A DNA stretch of 34,023 bases, from NCBI GenBank assembly GCA_019187485.1, contig JABAQR010000036.1, forward strand, positions 1 to 34,023. Reading direction: 5' to 3'. The notes beneath the pieces were generated by a model, which worked only from the letters and a program-made list of their open reading frames with translations, made no database searches and had not been told where the DNA came from. Below are positions 32,986-34,023 of this stretch, piece after piece. Origin of the DNA: Lysobacterales bacterium (GTDB taxonomy: Bacteria; Pseudomonadota; Gammaproteobacteria; Xanthomonadales; SZUA-5). Position 1 is the first letter of the stretch. Every line of letters begins with the position of its first letter. A program made the translations under genes and the position numbers.

Positions 32986-34023
32986 ATGCCCGTCACCGTC
33001 ACCGAAAACGTCTCCTGGTTCAGCCGGCTGAAGAATTCCTTCTTCGGCTTCCTGTTCTCTTTCGTGCTGATCGCTGCCGGGATCTGGCTGCTGGCCTGGA
33101 ACGAGCACCGTACGCTGCAGAATTTCGAGGGCCTGGCTGCCGCGGGCAGGACCGTGGTCGATACCGTCGCGGACCGCGTCGACCCGACGATCCAGGGCAA
33201 GCTGGTGCACGTCTCGGGCAAGGTGACCTCCGAGCAGTCGGTCGTCGACGAGGACTTCGGCGTCGAGGCGCCGGCCCTGGTGCTGAAGCGCTCGGTGCAG
33301 ATGTACCAGTGGAAGGAAAAGGAAGAGACCCACGAGCGCGAGAAGCTCGGCGGTGGCAAGGAGCGAGTCACCACCTACCGCTACGAAAAGGTCTGGGACA
33401 ACGAGCCCATCGACTCCGACGGTTTCCGCGAGTCCGGCCACAGCAACCCGGGGCGGATGGACTATCGCGATGCCAGGTTCCAGGTCGACGATGCCCATCT
33501 CGGCGCCTGGCGTGCGGACGAAACCATCCTCGGCGCACTCTCCGGCTCGGCGCTGACGCTCGCCGAGTCCGGCAACTACCCGAGCGGTTTCCGGCTGGTC
33601 GACGCGAGCATGCTCTACCGCGGCAACAACCCGTCCGCGCCGCAGATCGGCGACCTGCGCATCCAGTACACCGCGGTGCCTGCGCAAGCCGCCTCGCTGG
33701 TCGCGCAGGCGGACGGGGAGGGCTTCAAGGCCTGGACCAGTCCGGTCGGCACCGAGATTTATCTCGTGGAATCCGGCAGCAAGACCGCGGCGGCGCTGGT
33801 GGCGAGCGCGCAATCGACCAATTCGATGGTCGGCTGGCTGCTGCGCCTGGTCGGTTTCGTCATGCTGTGGGTGGCCTTCGGCCTGATGCTGAACCCCTTG
33901 CGCACGCTCGCCGCGGTGTTGCCCTTCCTGGCGCGCATCGTCGGTGCCCTGAGCGGCTTCGTCGCCTTCCTGCTCGCCGCCGTGGTCGCCGTCGTGACCA
34001 TCGCAATCGCCTGGCTCGCGGTG
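32986..34023 (+). CDS. TMEM43-family membrane protein, 5' part
   Basis: The reading frame is open from the ATG at 32986 to the end of the window (346 codons, no stop), so the C-terminus is missing. GAGGAA lies 6 bases upstream. One membrane helix near 17-38 (FFGFLFSFVLIAAGIWLLAWNEHRT) is followed by a large soluble part containing a conserved-looking segment (GKLVHVSGKVTSEQSVVDEDFGV) and YRYEKVWDNEPIDSDGFRE. Hydrophobic helices then run from about 281 onward (MVGWLLRLVGFVMLWVAFGLML, FLARIVGALSGFVAFLLAAVVAVVTIAIAW). This layout is that of the TMEM43 family; the bacterial role is unknown. It follows oleA in the same direction. Confidence 0.85.
   Translation, partial: MPVTVTENVSWFSRLKNSFFGFLFSFVLIAAGIWLLAWNEHRTLQNFEGLAAAGRTVVDTVADRVDPTIQGKLVHVSGKVTSEQSVVDEDFGVEAPALVLKRSVQMYQWKEKEETHEREKLGGGKERVTTYRYEKVWDNEPIDSDGFRESGHSNPGRMDYRDARFQVDDAHLGAWRADETILGALSGSALTLAESGNYPSGFRLVDASMLYRGNNPSAPQIGDLRIQYTAVPAQAASLVAQADGEGFKAWTSPVGTEIYLVESGSKTAAALVASAQSTNSMVGWLLRLVGFVMLWVAFGLMLNPLRTLAAVLPFLARIVGALSGFVAFLLAAVVAVVTIAIAWLAV

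Overview
The window is a very GC-rich chromosomal segment whose genes use mostly G or C at third codon positions. It suits a gammaproteobacterium of the Xanthomonadales/Lysobacterales. The reasons are an OleA closely resembling, from memory, the Xanthomonas campestris enzyme, separate glycyl-tRNA synthetase alpha and beta genes, a GTAG-type REP palindrome, a secreted enzyme ending in VFADGFE, and a secreted hydrolase with W-F-x-P...G-x-G repeats. The species cannot be named from this. I saw no rRNA, tRNA, CRISPR array or intact insertion sequence.

Layout. 1-3.2 kb: 3' end of an ankyrin-repeat gene, convergent with a pyrC-like dihydroorotase and an M23 peptidase that overlap as GTGA. 3.2-5.4 kb: a gene-free spacer, then a lone polytopic membrane protein resembling GT-C glycosyltransferases, with looser codon use. 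5.6-9.4 kb: glyQ and glyS separated by a complete vapBC-type toxin-antitoxin pair that has its own promoter and operator-like palindrome and runs into glyS through an ATGA overlap. 9.6-11.3 kb: a GNAT acetyltransferase, an NTF2/SnoaL-like protein and a strongly shortened Rieske oxygenase relic. 11.4-15.7 kb: the assimilatory sulfate-reduction genes cysJ, cysI, cysH. 15.9-17.3 kb: an RDD membrane protein and a XerD-type recombinase, divergent, with start codons sharing one base. 17.4-22.3 kb: an APH-family phosphotransferase, a lipoprotein of unknown function and plsB. 22.4-24.4 kb: a secreted PQQ-type sugar dehydrogenase and a YajD-type HNH protein. 24.6-27.5 kb: an Atm1/HMT1-type ABC exporter, a relic of a PIN-domain gene and a DMT transporter. 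27.7-31.6 kb: an M28 lipoprotein peptidase and a two-module secreted hydrolase. 31.8-34.0 kb: oleA and a TMEM43-like membrane protein cut by the window edge.

Most of this is housekeeping: pyrimidine synthesis, glycyl-tRNA charging, cysteine synthesis, phospholipid synthesis and chromosome dimer resolution. It is mixed with secreted or envelope proteins and traces of gene flow (vapBC, PIN relic, Rieske relic).

The most unexpected pattern is between genes. Five gaps between co-directional genes each hold a long inverted repeat with low-complexity arms. The arm sequences differ (GGGGCA type, GGAAAA type, GCGGAGGAC type, GTGAGTA type), but each has a purine-rich arm near the stop codon of the upstream gene and its pyrimidine-rich complement 29-132 bases later, nearer the next start codon. 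The second strong point is that the essential gene glyS sits directly behind an autoregulated-looking toxin-antitoxin promoter.
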